Source: Falsiroseomonas stagni DSM 19981 (GTDB taxonomy: Bacteria > Pseudomonadota > Alphaproteobacteria > Acetobacterales > Acetobacteraceae). Taken from it: 64,000 nt of DNA. The notes beneath the pieces were generated by a model. It was not told the DNA's origin, ran no database searches, and saw only the letters and a program-made list of their open reading frames with translations. Of the stretch, positions 55,144 through 64,000 are shown one piece after another. Where the stretch lies: positions 1 through 64,000 of the forward strand of contig NZ_FOSQ01000001.1 of assembly GCF_900114315.1 (NCBI RefSeq), read 5' to 3'. Every line of letters begins with the position of its first letter. The stretch's first letter is position 1. A program made the translations under genes and the position numbers.

Positions 55144-56301
55144 TCAGACGGCGCCGGCCACCGCCGCCACCACGCGCGCGACCTCCGCCTCCGTCAGATA
55201 GGGGTGCATGGGCAGGGACATGATGCGGCGGCAGAGCATCTCCGCTACCGGCAGTTCGGGCGCGTTGCTGATGCCCTCCGCATGGGCGGCCGCGTAGGCG
55301 GGCTGCCGGTGCAGCGACTTCGGGTAGTAGATGGCGGTCGGCACGCCGGCGGCCTTGCAGGCTTCCTGCACCCGGGCACGGGCGGCCTCATCCTCGACCA
55401 GGATGGAATAGAGGCCCCAGGCGTGCTCGGCGCCCTCCGTCGTGACGGGGGTCTGGACCTTGCCGGCCAGGCCCTGGTTGTAGGCCGCCGCGATGCGGGT
55501 CCGGGCGGCGAGCTCGTCCCCCAGCAGCCCGAGCTTCGGCAGCAGGATCGCGGCCTGCATGGTGTCGAGCCGCCCGTTCATGCCGGTGCGCTCCACCTCG
55601 TAGCGGGTCTTGCCCTCGCCATGGGTGCGGAGGCTGCGCCAGAGCTCCGCGCGATCCGCGTCATCGGTCAGCAGCGCGCCGCCATCGCCGTAGCAGCCCA
55701 GCGTCTTGGTGGGATAGAAGCTGAGCGCCGTCGCATGGCCCCAGCGGCCGAGCCGCTTGCCATGCAGCGCCGCGCCGAAGGCCTGGGCGGCATCGTCCAG
55801 CGCGAACATGCCCTTCTCCGCGCAGATCGCCTCGATCGCGGGCCAGTCGGCGGGCAGGCCGAAGAGATCGACGCCGACGATGGCGGCGGGGCGGAGCCGC
55901 CCCTCGCTTTCCACCAGCGCGATGCGGCGCTTCAGGTCATCGATGTCGATGTTGTAGGTGCCGGGATGGACGTCCACGAAGATGGGCGTCGCGCCGAGCA
56001 CGAGGGGAACTTCCGCCGTCGCGGTGTAGGTGAAGGCGGGCAGGAAGACGGCGTCGCCGCGGCCGATGCCGGCCCCCATCATGGCGATCTGCAGCGCATC
56101 GGTGCCGGAGGAGACGCCGACGGCATGGGCGCAGCCCGCGAATTCGGCCAGCTTCTGCTCCAGCTCCTGCACCTCCGGCCCGTTGATGAAGCGGCCGCTG
56201 TCGAGCACCGAGGCGAGGCGGCGGTCGATCTCCGCCCGGATCAGGGCCTGCTGGGCCTTCATGTCGAACAGGGCGATGGGGGGGAGGGTGGTCATGGTCA
56301 T
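55144..56301 (-). CDS. DegT/DnrJ/EryC1-family sugar aminotransferase
   Basis: 385 residues; the ATG at 56301 or 56295 is possible. PLP-fold motifs: DSGRFINGPEVQELEQKLAE, AVGVSSGTDALQIAMMGAG, AFTYTATAEVPLVLGATPIF-VDV, the cofactor Asp in FALDDAAQAFGA, and the internal aldimine Lys in LSFYPTKTLGCYGDGG. It transaminates a keto-sugar nucleotide, close to WbpE/WlbC types that act on 3-keto sugars. With the CapD-like dehydratase at 61-63 kb it could supply an amino-sugar for surface or flagellar glycans, although the two are separated by chemoreceptor genes. Confidence 0.9.
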   Translation of the reverse strand: MTMTTLPPIALFDMKAQQALIRAEIDRRLASVLDSGRFINGPEVQELEQKLAEFAGCAHAVGVSSGTDALQIAMMGAGIGRGDAVFLPAFTYTATAEVPLVLGATPIFVDVHPGTYNIDIDDLKRRIALVESEGRLRPAAIVGVDLFGLPADWPAIEAICAEKGMFALDDAAQAFGAALHGKRLGRWGHATALSFYPTKTLGCYGDGGALLTDDADRAELWRSLRTHGEGKTRYEVERTGMNGRLDTMQAAILLPKLGLLGDELAARTRIAAAYNQGLAGKVQTPVTTEGAEHAWGLYSILVEDEAARARVQEACKAAGVPTAIYYPKSLHRQPAYAAAHAEGISNAPELPVAEMLCRRIMSLPMHPYLTEAEVARVVAAVAGAV

Positions 56302-56531
56302 CCGTTATCCGGTCTGCCGGGCACCCATAGCGCCGCGGTGCCGCGTCGGCCAAATCACCGGGGGTTTCGGGGCGTTGCCGGGGAAGGGTGGGATGGCGTC
56401 CGGGATGCAAGCAGGGCGCAGGATTGGCGCCCTGCCGGGGCGGGTGGGCCGGTTCTTCGGCGCCACGGTGGTTCGGGCTTGAAGCGCCATGAAACTGCTC
56501 CCGCCAACCCGGGCCCGCCCTGCATCAGGGG

Positions 56532-56873
56532 GTCGTATACGTTCGTGCTTTCTCCTAGGCTTTGTGGCCATCGCTGCTCGCGAGCATCGGTGGCTCCGCG
56601 CTCGCCGTGGCGGGGGAGTTGGTGATCCTGACGCCGGACGCATCCTCGCTGGTGGAACTGGCGTTGCAGTCCATGGCGCTACGCGATGCTTCCGGCCCGC
56701 GGGCGCTGACGACCGCCGGCTGGATCGACGGCACGCTGGTCACTGCGGAGGCCGTTGCACCGGCGATGGATATGGGCGGTCGCATGGCCGCCCAGGCGGC
56801 GGCGATGGAGCGTGTGGCGGAAGGGCTGCGCGGGCGAGTTGACCACTTCCTGGGCGCCATCCGCGCGGCTTGA
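56532..56873 (+). pseudogene. Decayed chemoreceptor (MCP) remnant
   Basis: A fragment with RIRSCFLLGFVAIAA, near-identical to the intact receptor start ([12 protein letters not shown]), lies in one frame at about 56535-56579. A second frame from about 56640 continues SLVELALQSMALRDASGPRAL and GWIDGTLVTAEAV (periplasmic part of the neighbour), then jumps directly to the family C-terminus [17 protein letters not shown]. At least one frameshift and a deletion of the HAMP and signalling domains are needed, and there is no start codon at the expected place. Best read as a third tandem receptor copy lost by internal deletion. Confidence 0.75.
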
Positions 56874-56948
56874 GGACCGGCGCCGGTTAAGGAGGCAGCA
56901 AGGCGCTGCCGCATATCCTCCGGGCACATTGGCCTGTCCGGGACTCGC

Positions 56949-59018
56949 ATGCGCATCCAATCCCGCTTCCTTCTCGGGTTCATCGCGATTGCCGCACCCG
57001 GGCTGGCGCTATCGGCCTGGTTCGCCAGCGCGGCGTGGCGGGATTCTGCCCGGGCCGAGCGGGCCATCCAGGCGACGCAGGTGTTCAGCGACATCGGTCG
57101 CGCGCAATCCAGCTTCGCGGTTCAGACCGGCAACCTGACCGTCGCCCTGCGCGCGGCGACGCCGGATCTCGCGGGGATGCGCCAGACGCATGAGGCCGCG
57201 ATGCAGGGGCTGGCGGCCGCGGCCCGCAGCATGGCGACCGCGGGCAGCGATGCCGCGGTGGTGCGGGAGGCCTCCGCGACGCTGGAGGACCTGATGCGCC
57301 GCGTGACGGCAGCCTCTGCGCAGCCGGTTCCGGCGCGCGATCCCGCGCTACTGGCGGAGGTGCTGGCGAAGCGGGCCGATCTCAGCACGCGGATGAGCGC
57401 CGTCGGCGGGGATGCGGCGCGTGTCATCACCACCACCGCGCCATCGGTGGCGCCCTTCATCGAGGTGGCGCTGCACGCCATGACGCTGCGGGAAGTGGCG
57501 GGACGGCGGGCGCTGGGCGTCTCGCCCTGGATCGGTGGCGCACCCATCCAGGCGGAAGCGCTGGAGGGTCTGGTGGAGCTGAGCGGCCGCCTGACCGATG
57601 CCATGGCGAATATCGAGCGGCTGGTGGAAGCCTCCGGGGCGCCGCGCCTGGTGCGCGCGCAGGCGGAGCTGAAGCGCCTGTTCGCGCAGGAGGCCGACCC
57701 CTACTGGCGCAGCTTCCTGCGGGTGGCACGCGCCCGGCTGCAGCCGGCCACGGCGGAAACGCCCTGGCCGCAGGATACGGCGACCTATTCCCGCTACACC
57801 ATCCAGACCCTGGCGCGGCTGCTCGACATGCGCGACGCGGCGCTGGACGAGGCGCTGGAACGCGCGTCGGCGGATGATGCCGCTGCGCGGCTGCAGCTGG
57901 CGGTCTCCATCGCGGGGATGACGGTGACGGGTGCGGTGATGGCGGCGGCGCTGATCCTGCTGCTGCGTGGCATGGTGGCGCCGCTTGGCCAGCTGACGGG
58001 CACGGTCCGCCGCATCGGGGCGGGGGAGCTGACGCTGGCCGTGCCGGCGCGGGACCGGCCGGATGAGCTGGGCGAGATGGCGCGCGCCGTCGACCAGCTG
58101 CGGCTGGCGTCGCTGGAGCGGGAGGCGCTGGAGGCCGCGCAGAAGGCCGAAGCGGCAGCGCAGCTGGAACGCGCCCAGCGCATCGACGCGCTGCTGGAGG
58201 AATTCGAGGCCGAGACGGCCGATGTGCTGCGGACCGTGGCCTCCGCGGCGACGGAGCTGGATGCGACAGCCACCAGCATGGCGACGACGGCGGCAGATGG
58301 CACGCAGCGCGCCAGCGCGGTGGCGCGATCCTCGGCGGAGGCGTCGGGCAGCGTGGGCAGCGTGGCGGCGGCGACGGAAGAGCTTTCGGCCTCGATCAGC
58401 GAGGTGATGCGCCAGGTGCAGATCAGCGCCGCGACGGCGCAGGAGGCGACGGAGGCGGCGGAGCGGACCGACACGACGGTGCGCGGGCTGTCGGAAGCGG
58501 CGGCGCGGATCGGCGATGTGGTGAAGCTGATCGGCGACATCGCGGGCCAGACGAATTTGCTGGCGCTGAATGCGACGATCGAGGCGGCGCGGGCAGGCGA
58601 TGCCGGCAAGGGCTTCGCGGTGGTGGCGCAGGAGGTGAAGGCACTGGCGGCACAGACGGCGAAGGCGACGGAGGAGATCGGCGCGCAGATCGCGGCGATG
58701 CAGACCGAGACCGGGCGGACGGTGGAGGTGGTGCGCGCGATCGCCGGCACGATCGAGGCGCTGAACCGCAACACGGCGCAGGTGGCGGAAGCGGCATCGC
58801 AGCAGGCGGAGGCGACGCAGGAGATCGGCCGCGCGGCGGCGGCCGCGGCGCAGGGCACGCAGGAGGCGTCGCGCCATGCGACGGGCGTGAGCCAGGACGC
58901 GGAGCAGACCGGGCAATCGGCGGCGGAGGTGCGCGCCGCATCGGCGGAGCTGGCGCGCCAGGCTGAAGGGCTGCGCGGGCGCGTGGACCAGTTCCTGGGC
59001 GCCATCCGCGCGGCGTGA
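56949..59018 (+). CDS. Methyl-accepting chemotaxis protein, tandem copy 1
   Basis: 689 residues. Membrane helices at ~7-30 ([20 protein letters not shown]) and ~312-335 ([21 protein letters not shown]) bracket a helical periplasmic sensor. HAMP follows ([20 protein letters not shown]), then the cytoplasmic coiled coil with the hairpin tip [36 protein letters not shown] that binds CheA/CheW. Ends [17 protein letters not shown], without a CheR-tethering pentapeptide. The ligand is unknown. Directly follows the remnant copy. Confidence 0.94.
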   Translation: MRIQSRFLLGFIAIAAPGLALSAWFASAAWRDSARAERAIQATQVFSDIGRAQSSFAVQTGNLTVALRAATPDLAGMRQTHEAAMQGLAAAARSMATAGSDAAVVREASATLEDLMRRVTAASAQPVPARDPALLAEVLAKRADLSTRMSAVGGDAARVITTTAPSVAPFIEVALHAMTLREVAGRRALGVSPWIGGAPIQAEALEGLVELSGRLTDAMANIERLVEASGAPRLVRAQAELKRLFAQEADPYWRSFLRVARARLQPATAETPWPQDTATYSRYTIQTLARLLDMRDAALDEALERASADDAAARLQLAVSIAGMTVTGAVMAAALILLLRGMVAPLGQLTGTVRRIGAGELTLAVPARDRPDELGEMARAVDQLRLASLEREALEAAQKAEAAAQLERAQRIDALLEEFEAETADVLRTVASAATELDATATSMATTAADGTQRASAVARSSAEASGSVGSVAAATEELSASISEVMRQVQISAATAQEATEAAERTDTTVRGLSEAAARIGDVVKLIGDIAGQTNLLALNATIEAARAGDAGKGFAVVAQEVKALAAQTAKATEEIGAQIAAMQTETGRTVEVVRAIAGTIEALNRNTAQVAEAASQQAEATQEIGRAAAAAAQGTQEASRHATGVSQDAEQTGQSAAEVRAASAELARQAEGLRGRVDQFLGAIRAA

Positions 59019-59078
59019 CGTGCCTGACCCCTGGTACCAAGGCGGCCCGCTGCTGGGCCTGGACAAGGACTGAGCAGG

Positions 59079-61145
59079 ATGCGCGTTCGACAGTTGCTGC
59101 TGCTGTGCTTCACCCTGGTTGCACTCCCGGGCCTGGTCGCCCTGGCCTGGCAGGCTAATGAAGCCTGGCGGGAGGTGCGGCAGACCGAACGGGTGGTGAT
59201 CTCCACGCGCCTGATCAGCGACGTCCTGCGGGGCCAGACCGCCTTCGCGCTGCAATCCGCGCGCATCAGCACGGCGATGGTAGTGGCGCAGCCGGACCTG
59301 GCCGATCTGCGCGCGGGGCAGGAGGAGATGCAGCGGCTGCTGTCCGCGGCGGAGGCGAATGCGCGCGCGGTGGGGCTGGACCCCGCGCCGGCACGCGACG
59401 CGCTGCGGGCGATGACGGCGCTGACCGAACGCACGCTGGCCGCGGCATCGCAGCCGCCGGCGGCCCGGGATGCCGGCGTGGTGCGGGACCTGGCCCAGGT
59501 GCGCAACGACCATGGCAACCGGCTGAGCGGCATGGCGCGGCAAGGGGCGCGCGAATTGTCCCGCCTGGCGCCGGCGCTGGCGCCGCTGCTGGAAACCGCG
59601 ATGCAGGGCGGACAGCTGCGGGACATCGCGGGCCGGCGCGGCCTGCTGCTGAATGGCTGGGTCGGCGGCGGCACCATCACGCCGGAGGCGCTGGCCACCG
59701 CGCAGCAGTTGACCGGCCGGGTGGAGGAGATCCTGGCGACGCTGGAGCGGCTGGTGGAGGCGAGCGGTTCCGCCACCCTGGCGCGGGCGCATGAAAGCTC
59801 CATCCGCCAGGGCTACCTGGTGACCGGGGAGCCCGGCTTCCGCAACCTGGTCCGCATCGGCGGCCTGCGGCAGGCCGGCGGCACGGAAGCCTGGCCGAAC
59901 GACCCCACGGCGCATCGCCGCTTTTCGACCGGCGCGCTGACGCAGCTGGTCGGCGTGCGCGACGCGGCGCTGGAGGAAGCGATCGCGCAGGGCGAGGCCA
60001 TGGTCGCGCAGGGCTGGCAGGATCTGGCGATCATCGGCGCCATGGCACTCGCCACGCTGCTGGTGATGGGCGCCGCGCTGGTGCTGCTGCTGCGGCGCCT
60101 GGTCTCCCCGCTCGGCGACCTGGCGCGCGTGGTGCGGCGGATCGGCGGCGGGGAGCTGACGCTGGTCGTGCCCGGCAGCGCCAGGGCGGATGAGCTGGGG
60201 GAGGTGGCGCTGGCGGTGGACCAGCTGCGCGCGGCCTCCGCCGAGCGGAACGCGCTGGAGGCGGCGCAGGCGGCGGAGCGGGAGGCGCAGGCCGCGCGGG
60301 CGAAGCGCGTCGACGCGCTGCTGGCGGAGTTCGGGGAGGAGACGGCCGGCGTGCTGCGCGCCGTCGCCTCCGCCGCGACGGAACTCGACGCGACGGCGAC
60401 CGGCATGGCGGCGACGGCGAAGGACGGTTCCGCCCGCGCCGCGGCGGTGGCGGACAGCACCGCCATGGCCAGCGCCAATGTCGGCAGCGTGGCGGCGGCG
60501 ACGGAGGAACTCTCGGCCTCCATCGCCGAGGTCGTGCGCCAGATCGAGCAGAGCGCGGGCGCGGCGCGGGAGGCGACGGCGGCGGCGGAGCGCACGGATG
60601 CGACGGTGCGCGGCCTGTCGGAGGCCGCATCGCGGATCGGCGACGTGGTGCGGCTGATCGGCGATATCGCGGGCCAGACCAACCTGCTGGCGCTGAACGC
60701 GACGATCGAGGCCGCCCGGGCCGGGGAGGCCGGCAAGGGCTTCGCGGTGGTGGCGTCCGAGGTGAAGACCCTGGCCGCGCAGACCGCGAAGGCCACGGAG
60801 GAGATCGGCGCCCAGATCGCGGCGATGCAGACGGAGACGGGGCGGACGGTGGAGGTGGTGCAGGCCATCGCGCGCACGATCGAGACGCTGAACGCCGCCA
60901 CCGCGCAGGTGGCCGAAACCGCCGCGCAGCAGGCACAGGCGACGCAGGAGATCGGCGTGGCGGTGGCGCAGGCGGCATCCGGCACGCGCCAGGCCTCCGA
61001 CCACGCCGCCGGCGTCAGCGCCGATGCGCAGCGCACGGGCAGCGCGGCGGCGGATGTGCGCAGCGCCTCCGCCGAACTGGCGCAGCAGGCGGAAGGGCTG
61101 CGCGGAAAGGTGGACGGGTTCCTGGTGGCGATCCGCGCGGCGTGA
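59079..61145 (+). CDS. Methyl-accepting chemotaxis protein, tandem copy 2
   Basis: 688 residues with the same layout as copy 1: N-terminal helix ([20 protein letters not shown]), sensor, second helix ([21 protein letters not shown]), HAMP ([20 protein letters not shown]), hairpin tip [36 protein letters not shown], and C-terminus [17 protein letters not shown]. The signalling half is nearly identical to copy 1, while the sensor has diverged, as expected after duplication with new ligand specificity. A perfect hairpin follows six bases after the stop. Confidence 0.94.
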   Translation: MRVRQLLLLCFTLVALPGLVALAWQANEAWREVRQTERVVISTRLISDVLRGQTAFALQSARISTAMVVAQPDLADLRAGQEEMQRLLSAAEANARAVGLDPAPARDALRAMTALTERTLAAASQPPAARDAGVVRDLAQVRNDHGNRLSGMARQGARELSRLAPALAPLLETAMQGGQLRDIAGRRGLLLNGWVGGGTITPEALATAQQLTGRVEEILATLERLVEASGSATLARAHESSIRQGYLVTGEPGFRNLVRIGGLRQAGGTEAWPNDPTAHRRFSTGALTQLVGVRDAALEEAIAQGEAMVAQGWQDLAIIGAMALATLLVMGAALVLLLRRLVSPLGDLARVVRRIGGGELTLVVPGSARADELGEVALAVDQLRAASAERNALEAAQAAEREAQAARAKRVDALLAEFGEETAGVLRAVASAATELDATATGMAATAKDGSARAAAVADSTAMASANVGSVAAATEELSASIAEVVRQIEQSAGAAREATAAAERTDATVRGLSEAASRIGDVVRLIGDIAGQTNLLALNATIEAARAGEAGKGFAVVASEVKTLAAQTAKATEEIGAQIAAMQTETGRTVEVVQAIARTIETLNAATAQVAETAAQQAQATQEIGVAVAQAASGTRQASDHAAGVSADAQRTGSAAADVRSASAELAQQAEGLRGKVDGFLVAIRAA

Positions 61146-61150
61146 ACTGC

Positions 61151-61173
61151 CCGGGGCCGCCCCGCGGCCCCGG
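61151..61173. terminator. Perfect 10-bp hairpin between convergent genes
   Basis: CCGGGGCCGC-CCC-GCGGCCCCGG lies between the receptor stop and the dehydratase stop, so it can serve both strands. Confidence 0.7.
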
Positions 61174-61179
61174 CCTTCC

Positions 61180-63117
61180 CTACGGCGCCTGGCCGTTCAG
61201 CTCATGCTCGAATTCCGGCACCAGGGCGTTCAGCCGGGCCAGTGCGCCCTTGCGGTCCCCGGCCGCCGCCAGCGCGGCGACGCCATCGATGGCGCGGCCC
61301 ATCTCCCCGGCATCCGTCGTGCGCGGCACGGCGACGAGGAGGCCTGGGAAATTGGTGGGGCTCGGGGGTTCCTGGCCGTGGAACAACTCCTCGAACAGCT
61401 TCTCCCCGGGGCGGAGGCCGGTGAAGCGGATTTCCACGTCTTCCTCCGGGCGCAGCCCCGCCAGGCGGATCATGCGGCGGGCGAGGTCCACGATCTTCAC
61501 GGGATCGCCCATGTCGAGGACGAAGATGCCGCCCTCCCGCAGTTCCGGCGGCTGGTCCTGCCGATCCGTGGCACCGACGACGCTCGCCTGGAGGACGAGG
61601 CCCACCGCTTCGCGCACCGTCATGAAATAGCGGCGCATGTCGGGGTGGGTCACGGTCAGCGGGCCGCCCCGTTCCAGCTGCCGGCGGAACAGCGGCACCA
61701 CGCTGCCGGTGGAGCCCAGCACATTGCCGAAGCGCACCGTCACCAGCCGCATGCCGGTGCCGCTGGTGCGCGCGCCGCGGTCCAGCGCCTGGCAGTACAT
61801 CTCCGCCAGGCGCTTCGAGGCACCCATGACGCTGGTCGGGTTCACCGCCTTGTCGGTGGAGATGAAGACCATCAGTGAACAGCCCGCCGCGCGCGCCGCG
61901 TCCGCCACGATGCGGGTGCCGAGCGCGTTGGTGAGCAGCCCCTCCAGCGGGTCGTTCTCCACCATCGGCACGTGCTTCAGGGCGGCGGCGTGGAAGACGA
62001 GCTCGGGCCTGATCTCCGCCATCAGCCGGCCCATGCGGGCGCTGTCGCGCACATCGGCCAGCACCGCGCGGCGGGGCACGCCGGGGTGGCGTTCGCGCAG
62101 TTCCAGGTCGATCTCGTAGAGGACGTATTCGCCGTGATCCAGCAGCGTCAGGCTGGCGGGGCCCAGTGCGGCGACCTGGCGGGCGAGTTCGCCGCCGATG
62201 GTGCCGCCCGCGCCCGTCACCAGCACGCGCTTGCCCTGCACCAGGCGGGCCATGCCTTCGCGGTCCAGCGGGACCTGGGGGCGGTCCAGAAGATCCTCGA
62301 TCTCCACGCGCCTTAGCGTGACGCGGGGCTCGGCTTCCGCGCGTTCGCCGGGGCGGCGGCTGGCGGGGCCGAGCGCCGTGGGGGTGGGGGCGCGCTTCAC
62401 CGGCAGGCCGTGGCGGTCCGCGGCATCCAGCAGGCGTTGCAGTTCCAGGCCCTGCAGCTGGGGGGTGGCGAGGATGATCTGCGCGGGCAGGCGCCCTTCC
62501 TCCCTCAGCTGGTCGAGGATGGCGGCGGCATCCTCCGCCGTGCCGAGGATGGGCAGGCCATGGATGCGGCGGCCGAGCTGGCGGGAGCGGAGGGAGAGGA
62601 TGCCGGTGACGCGGTAGGCGGGGCTGCGTTCCTGCCCGATGGCGCGGATGAAGAGGTCCGCGCCATCCCCGGCGCCGACCAGCAGGACGGGGGCGGCCGG
62701 CGTGTCGGAAAGCGGGCCGGCGCGGCCGGCATGGCGCAGGCGCGCCGCGATGCGGGGCGCCGCCAGCAGCGCGGCCAGGACCAAAGCATGGATGGCGGGG
62801 AAGCCCGGATTGGGGGGCGCCCATGCGCCCGACCAGTGCAGGCCGATGGCGGTGATCAGCGCCGCGCCGGCCGCGGCGGCGGTGGTGGACAGCGCCTCCG
62901 GCAGGGAGGCGAAGCGCCAGTATTGCTGCGGCAGGCGCAGCGGCACGCCGACCAGCATCAGGGCCGCGATGGCGCCGGGAATGGTGGCCGCCCACCAGAG
63001 GGCGGGTGGCCAGGCGCCGGGCGCGGCCAGCCAGACCGCGGCGGGCAACGCGAGGGCGGCCACCAGCGAATCCAGGGCGAGGTTGAGGAGGATGCGGTCC
63101 CGAGCCGAAGCAGCCAT
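61180..63117 (-). CDS. CapD/WbpM/PglF-type UDP-sugar 4,6-dehydratase
   Basis: 645 residues. The N-terminal ~130 residues hold four membrane segments. A CoA-binding-like Rossmann region (VLLVGAGDGADLFIRAI) follows. The catalytic SDR domain from about residue 295 has VLVTGAGGTIGGELARQVA (NAD site), FHAAALKHVPMVE, FISTDKAVNPTSVMGASKR (catalytic region of this subfamily), and VTVRFGNVLGSTGSV. It dehydrates UDP-GlcNAc to a 4-keto-6-deoxy sugar, the first step to bacillosamine-type sugars. Pairs logically with the aminotransferase at 55-56 kb and with glycosyltransferases at 1-6 kb. Confidence 0.93.
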   Translation of the reverse strand: MAASARDRILLNLALDSLVAALALPAAVWLAAPGAWPPALWWAATIPGAIAALMLVGVPLRLPQQYWRFASLPEALSTTAAAAGAALITAIGLHWSGAWAPPNPGFPAIHALVLAALLAAPRIAARLRHAGRAGPLSDTPAAPVLLVGAGDGADLFIRAIGQERSPAYRVTGILSLRSRQLGRRIHGLPILGTAEDAAAILDQLREEGRLPAQIILATPQLQGLELQRLLDAADRHGLPVKRAPTPTALGPASRRPGERAEAEPRVTLRRVEIEDLLDRPQVPLDREGMARLVQGKRVLVTGAGGTIGGELARQVAALGPASLTLLDHGEYVLYEIDLELRERHPGVPRRAVLADVRDSARMGRLMAEIRPELVFHAAALKHVPMVENDPLEGLLTNALGTRIVADAARAAGCSLMVFISTDKAVNPTSVMGASKRLAEMYCQALDRGARTSGTGMRLVTVRFGNVLGSTGSVVPLFRRQLERGGPLTVTHPDMRRYFMTVREAVGLVLQASVVGATDRQDQPPELREGGIFVLDMGDPVKIVDLARRMIRLAGLRPEEDVEIRFTGLRPGEKLFEELFHGQEPPSPTNFPGLLVAVPRTTDAGEMGRAIDGVAALAAAGDRKGALARLNALVPEFEHELNGQAP

Positions 63118-63158
63118 TCTCGTTTGCTACTCCTGCGCGTGCGCGCTCGCTAGTGGCA

Positions 63159-63340
63159 GGGGGCTCTGCCCCCCGCACCAACGGTTCCCCGCAAGGGGGC
63201 TCCGCCCCCCTGCACCCCCGGCCAGGGTCCAACGGGACCCTGGACCGCGAGGTTTCTGACTGACGATGGTCCAGGAGGCTCTGCCTCCCGAATCTTCAAG
63301 AGGGGGCGGATGGGGTATGGGGAAGGCAGCGCCTTCCCCA
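63159..63340. repeat. Intergenic modular hairpin repeat, copy D (long)
   Basis: Within a 306-bp stretch without genes (63118-63423). It has five hairpins: 63159-63173, 63195-63209, 63222-63243 (9-bp stem CCAGGGTCC), 63274-63288 and 63318-63340 (10-bp stem TGGGGAAGGC, loop AGC). The last is preceded by GGCGGATGGGGTA as in copies B and C. TGACGATGGTCCAGG (63261-63275) is the inverse of a segment in copy A. I see nothing else in the stretch except the upstream region of the GST gene. Confidence 0.75.
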
Positions 63341-63423
63341 TCGGCGAAGGGCGATACCCCCCCCTCGGGACAGCCGCCCCCGACCGTGCCATGAATCGCG
63401 AAACGGATCAGGGGAACGCGGCC

Positions 63424-64000
63424 ATGGCCGAAGGCAGGCTGGTGATCGGGACCAAGCGCTACTCCTCCTGGAGCATGCGCGGCTGGCTGATGGTGCAGCT
63501 GGCGGGGCTGGATGTGGAGGAGGTGGTGGTGCCGCTGGCCGGTGGCGGCGGGACCACGGCCATCAAGGCGATCTCCCCCAACGGGATGGTGCCCTACCTG
63601 GAACATCGCGGCGCGCGGATGTGGGAGAGCATCGCGATCGCCGAGTATTGCGCTGAATTCAAGGCGGACCTCTGGCCGCGCAAGCGCGCCGCGCGCGCCC
63701 ATGCCCGCAGCATCGCGGCCGAGATGCATGCGGGCTTCCGGGCCCTGCGCATGGCGATGCCGATGAATCTCGGCCGGGAATTCCCGGGCCACGGGCGCAA
63801 CCCCGACAGCCTGGCGGATATCGCGCGGGTCGAGGCGATCTGGGCCGAGGCGATCGGGGAGTATGGCGGGCCGTTCCTGACCGGCGTGGACTTCACCCTG
63901 GCGGACGCGATGTATGCGCCGGTGGTGGCGCGGTTCCTCACCTGGCAGCCGGAGCTCAACGGAACCTCCCGCGCCTATGTCGCGGCGGTGCGGGCGCATC
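63424..64000 (+). CDS. Glutathione S-transferase family protein, C-terminus beyond right edge
   Basis: 192 codons visible, open to the window end. Start ATG at 63424 with AGGGG upstream; an in-frame ATG at 63391 lacks a ribosome site. The N-terminal thioredoxin-like domain reads LVIGTKRYSSWSMRGWLMVQ, with Ser in the usual active-site stretch, then the cis-Pro region SPNGMVPYLEHRG and WESIAIAEYCAEF, the GSH-contacting ESxAI motif. The all-helical second domain begins near residue 85 and includes FLTGVDFTLADAMYAPVV. Substrate unknown. Confidence 0.88.
   Translation, partial: MAEGRLVIGTKRYSSWSMRGWLMVQLAGLDVEEVVVPLAGGGGTTAIKAISPNGMVPYLEHRGARMWESIAIAEYCAEFKADLWPRKRAARAHARSIAAEMHAGFRALRMAMPMNLGREFPGHGRNPDSLADIARVEAIWAEAIGEYGGPFLTGVDFTLADAMYAPVVARFLTWQPELNGTSRAYVAAVRAH

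Noticed and set aside
57348-61004. A 1,218-codon open frame antisense to both chemoreceptors
   Set aside because: Arg/His/Gln-rich, no family features; the receptor frames on the other strand are unmistakable. It arises from the GC-rich third-position bias.

Overview
The window looks like chromosomal DNA of a motile, very GC-rich alphaproteobacterium, most likely Acetobacteraceae of the Roseomonas type. The reasons are a fliX gene, several regulators with CtrA-like winged helices, a MucR/Ros regulator, a Fur-MucR-RimI-TsaB neighbourhood, TctC-type binding proteins and SPINDLY-type (GT41) glycosyltransferases. I saw no tRNA, rRNA, insertion sequence, prophage or CRISPR array. This is inference from gene content; no database was consulted.

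Layout. (1) 0-11 kb: a Thr/Ser-rich octapeptide-repeat protein runs off the left edge. It is divergent from two tandem GT41 O-glycosyltransferase-like genes. A convergent block follows, made of a fused methyltransferase-glycosyltransferase, an HlyD adaptor, an HlyB-type exporter and a 2-keto-4-pentenoate hydratase relative. I read the first group as a possible export-and-glycosylation system for a repeat surface protein, and it is my main candidate for something undescribed. (2) 11-21 kb: a LolA-like protein, a JmjC-like cupin, then motility genes (motB-motA, fliX, lytic transglycosylase, flgL, flgK). (3) 15-33 kb: a signalling region with two paralogous membrane histidine kinases, three CtrA-like regulators with eroded receiver domains, one canonical OmpR-type regulator, a stand-alone receiver, a receiver-GGDEF-EAL protein, a GH8 cellulase and an XRE regulator. 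It plausibly governs the switch between motility and biofilm. (4) 33-39 kb: a small organic-acid/CoA cassette (TctC, CaiB, crotonase, TctC) facing an orphan molybdopterin oxidoreductase large subunit. (5) 39-42 kb: metE behind a cobalamin riboswitch. (6) 42-56 kb: housekeeping and mixed genes, including an RNA methyltransferase, MFS transporter, olsB-like acyltransferase, fur, mucR, a tusA-family gene, rimI-tsaB, an omega-aminotransferase, a hybrid kinase, a COG0523 GTPase with a WD40 protein, an aldo-keto reductase, DUF3775, a DUF1194 VWA protein and a sugar aminotransferase. (7) 56-64 kb: a decayed chemoreceptor remnant, two intact tandem chemoreceptors, a CapD/WbpM-type sugar dehydratase, and the start of a glutathione S-transferase.

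At least four intergenic regions carry copies of one modular hairpin repeat with a shared core. They lie mainly at gene ends and probably serve as transcription terminators. Many long open frames opposite real genes (up to about 1,200 codons) are shadows caused by extreme codon bias and were left out.
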